Below are positions 14,856 to 14,949 of a stretch of DNA of 14,949 nucleotides, piece after piece; positions within the stretch are counted from its first letter, which is position 1, and the number at the start of each line of letters is the position of its first letter. Below the pieces are notes generated by a model. That model was given only the letters and a program-made list of their open reading frames with translations. It had not been told where the DNA came from and searched no databases. Origin of the DNA: JASFYU01 sp045046905 (GTDB lineage: Bacteria > Bacteroidota > Bacteroidia > Flavobacteriales > Flavobacteriaceae); contig JASFYU010000128.1 of NCBI GenBank assembly GCA_045046905.1, forward strand, positions 1 to 14,949, given 5' to 3'. Position numbers and translations under genes: made by a program.

Positions 14856-14875
14856 AAACCTGAGTTCGACCTAAG
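14856..14875 (-). repeat. Inverted copy R of the repeat at 14182-14201
   Basis: AAACCTGAGTTCGACCTAAG is the exact reverse complement of 14182-14201. Weaker similarity (TTA..CTACAG) continues outward for about 15 bp, but here the partner arm that would complete the hairpin is degraded. Confidence 0.75.
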
Positions 14876-14914
14876 GTTTAATCTACAGAATACAAATAAA
14901 AGCTAAGATTTGAA

Positions 14915-14949
14915 ATGGAAAATTTGAAGGAATATCTGGATATTTCAAA
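14915..14949 (+). CDS. Start of an unidentified CDS, cut by the window edge
   Basis: An ATG at 14915 opens a frame (M-E-N-L-K-E-Y-L-D-I-S) that stays open to the last base. It follows GATTTGAA in a region free of other genes. Eleven codons are too few to identify a family, and this may be chance. Confidence 0.35.
   Translation, partial: MENLKEYLDIS

Noticed and set aside
1..14949. CRISPR arrays, phage genes, toxin-antitoxin or defence clusters
   Set aside because: I looked for regularly spaced repeats and for characteristic small gene pairs and found none; the only mobile-element sign is the transposase fragment at the left edge.

Overview
The window looks like chromosomal DNA from a member of the Bacteroidetes, most likely a marine-type Flavobacteriaceae. 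Several things point there: AT-rich intergenic DNA, matches to the Bacteroidetes -7 promoter box (TAnnTTTG) upstream of genes, a bifunctional HPPK/deoxynucleoside kinase, a DUF5723/TSP3/OmpA outer-membrane protein, and a MutS P-loop of the GPNMSGKS type. I recognise no genus-specific marker.

Layout. (1) 1-97 holds the 5' end of an IS1595-like transposase on the minus strand, cut by the window edge, followed by about 470 bp without a convincing gene. (2) 564-909 is a minus-strand tRNA pair, tRNA-Gly(GCC) then tRNA-Leu(UAA), with its own promoter, an intrinsic-terminator hairpin between the two genes and another after them. (3) mutS occupies 970-3591 on the minus strand. (4) 3592-4244 is a 650-bp intergenic block made almost entirely of hairpins and palindromes, including two diverged copies of one element. 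(5) A SpoU/TrmH-family RNA methyltransferase lies at 4245-4781 (+). (6) The folK-deoxynucleoside kinase fusion (5004-6152, -) and sppA (6463-8220, +) are divergently transcribed. (7) sppA converges on a large OmpA-family protein gene (8421-10526, -), with a REP-like hairpin between them. (8) A queuosine-precursor transporter (10646-11383, +) and an AsmA-like protein (11417-14116, +) form a probable two-gene operon. (9) A small DUF1772-type membrane protein gene (14306 to about 14752, -) sits between two oppositely oriented copies of a 20-bp repeat, and the start of another CDS runs off the right edge.

The gene set is mostly housekeeping: mismatch repair, RNA modification, folate and deoxynucleotide metabolism, signal-peptide turnover, envelope structure and queuosine precursor uptake. 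I see no defence island, CRISPR array, prophage or secondary-metabolite cluster. The less ordinary content is non-coding: the hairpin-rich block, the inverted repeat around the DUF1772 gene, mutually exclusive hairpins in the sppA leader, and the hairpin inside the tRNA pair. Three genes also lack an ATG at the start that homology would suggest: mutS and folK-dNK use TTG, and the DUF1772 gene has no standard start codon at its apparent N-terminus.
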